Part shown: positions 5,835 through 6,180 of the stretch, in pieces
Position numbering within the stretch: the first letter of the stretch is position 1
Layout of the letters: every line of letters starts with the position of its first letter
NCBI GenBank assembly: GCA_018830205.1
Contig: JAHJSX010000016.1
Location: 1 to 6,180 of the forward strand
From: an archaeon
Lineage (GTDB): Archaea > Hydrothermarchaeota > Hydrothermarchaeia > Hydrothermarchaeales > Hydrothermarchaeaceae
Reading direction: 5' to 3'
DNA: 6,180 nt
Notes under the pieces: generated by a model
Databases searched by the model: none
What the model saw: only the letters and a program-made list of their open reading frames with translations
Told to the model about the DNA's origin: nothing
Position numbers and translations under genes: made by a program

Positions 5835-5936
5835 ATGGATACTTGGTTTATTATACTGATATCTGCCCGGGTTTTGGCCCCAGTGCCGGAAGGAAACCTT
5901 TATCAATGCACGAGGTTACAGGACAAACATGGCTGA
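5835..5936 (+). CDS. Doubtful 33-codon ORF upstream of the membrane protein gene
   Basis: ATG 5835 follows GGAGATGT at 5823-5830, a fair match to an archaeal Shine-Dalgarno at suitable spacing, which is unusual in this window. It encodes 33 residues starting MDTWFIILISARVLAPVPEG, hydrophobic at the start, and ends at TGA 5934-5936, eight bases past the next gene's ATG in another frame. It could be a short leader peptide coupled to the next gene. Against this, the promoter of that gene appears to lie inside the ORF, and the sequence resembles nothing I know. Confidence 0.2.
   Translation: MDTWFIILISARVLAPVPEGNLYQCTRLQDKHG
5894..5904 (+). promoter_or_regulatory. BRE/TATA promoter for the 5929 membrane protein gene
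   Basis: AAACCTTTATC combines a purine-rich BRE-like start with CTTTATC as TATA box, centred about 28 bases before ATG 5929. This is the spacing of a leaderless archaeal gene, and no Shine-Dalgarno precedes the ATG. The first half overlaps the right arm of a weak inverted repeat (GGTTT at 5870-5874 with AAACC at 5894-5898, and GGC at 5876-5878 with GCC at 5885-5887), which could be an operator. Confidence 0.5.
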
Positions 5937-6180
5937 TGTTATCACGGATATGACGGCTTATTCGAATCAGGTCCTCCTTGACGCAGCAGAGTTGGCAGGT
6001 GTCAGCGTCTGGAGCGTGATTGGGGCAATAGCAGGAGTCATTCTTCTCTTATTAATACTCGTGGTGTGGTTGATTGAGCGAAAACATTATGCTGCCGCCC
6101 CTGCCCCTATAAGTGTGGTGCAAGGTGAGTTTATAGAAAAAACCCTTGCCGAAATTCCAGTAGCGATGGTTAAAACAGAC
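5929..6180 (+). CDS. Single-pass membrane protein, N-terminal 84 residues, 3' end outside window
   Basis: The frame from ATG 5929 stays open to the last base and encodes 84 residues. A short polar N-terminus (MADVITDMTAYSNQVLLDAA) precedes one hydrophobic segment at about 26-49, which ends VVWLIERKHY. The positive ERKH flank on its C-terminal side predicts an outside N-terminus and a cytoplasmic remainder. After it comes an Ala/Pro stretch (AAAPAPISVV), likely a flexible linker, and the start of a possible soluble region (EFIEKTLAEIPVAMVKTD). There is no cleavable signal peptide pattern. I do not recognise the family, and the part that would identify it lies beyond the window. The leaderless-type promoter just upstream supports this start. 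Confidence 0.65.
   Translation, partial: MADVITDMTAYSNQVLLDAAELAGVSVWSVIGAIAGVILLLLILVVWLIERKHYAAAPAPISVVQGEFIEKTLAEIPVAMVKTD

Noticed and set aside
5581..5862. Possible C/D box small RNA (GATGATG near 5582 and CTGA near 5856)
   Set aside because: The boxes are far too distant for an archaeal C/D RNA of about 60 bases, with no C'/D' pair, and the first box is within the cysteine-rich ORF.
5950..5980. Possible tRNA T-loop (TTCGAATC)
   Set aside because: No matching acceptor, D or anticodon arm is present around it, and it lies inside the open frame of the membrane protein.
1..6180. CRISPR array, insertion sequence, toxin-antitoxin pair or other defence module
   Set aside because: No regularly spaced repeats, transposase motifs, terminal inverted repeats or recognised defence domains were seen on either strand.

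Overview
The window looks like a chromosomal segment of an archaeon, most likely a euryarchaeote. The argument rests on protein families: an archaeal-type (class I) CCA-adding enzyme, a UPF0216/DUF61 protein (a family known essentially only from archaea), and a stand-alone archaeal-type TctA-like permease. Many genes also have an AT-rich TATA-like box about 25-30 bases before the start codon and no convincing Shine-Dalgarno sequence, as in leaderless or short-leader archaeal genes. A methanogen or anaerobic-methanotroph-like lineage is possible, but the genus cannot be told from this sequence.

Layout, left to right. (1) Positions 1-909 (+) hold the C-terminal two thirds of the CCA-adding enzyme, followed after 33 bases by a DUF362 protein (943-1740, +). 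(2) A minus-strand cluster reads leftward: TctA-like permease (4641 to 3442), soluble dolichol-phosphate-mannose-synthase-like GT2 glycosyltransferase (3397 to 2744), and a class II-type histone deacetylase/AcuC-family amidohydrolase (2747 to 1737). The last two overlap as ATGA, which suggests translational coupling. The deacetylase and DUF362 genes converge and share four bases at their stop codons. (3) A 48-base AT-rich divergent promoter region separates the permease from the UPF0216/DUF61 gene (4690-5106, +). (4) That gene converges, with a three-base gap, on a membrane-anchored OB-fold protein (5493 to 5110, -). Upstream of it on the same strand is a 57-residue cysteine-rich ORF (5707 to 5534, -) that is easily missed. 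(5) An AT-rich intergenic region with TATA-like boxes on both strands leads to a single-pass membrane protein (5929 onward, +) cut by the window end.

The genes are mostly housekeeping (tRNA 3'-end maturation) or conserved archaeal families of unknown function. The most unusual association is the tight coupling of a deacetylase-fold enzyme to a GT2 glycosyltransferase. No mobile element, CRISPR array, tRNA or rRNA gene was found, and no convincing new defence-type or otherwise undescribed system is visible.
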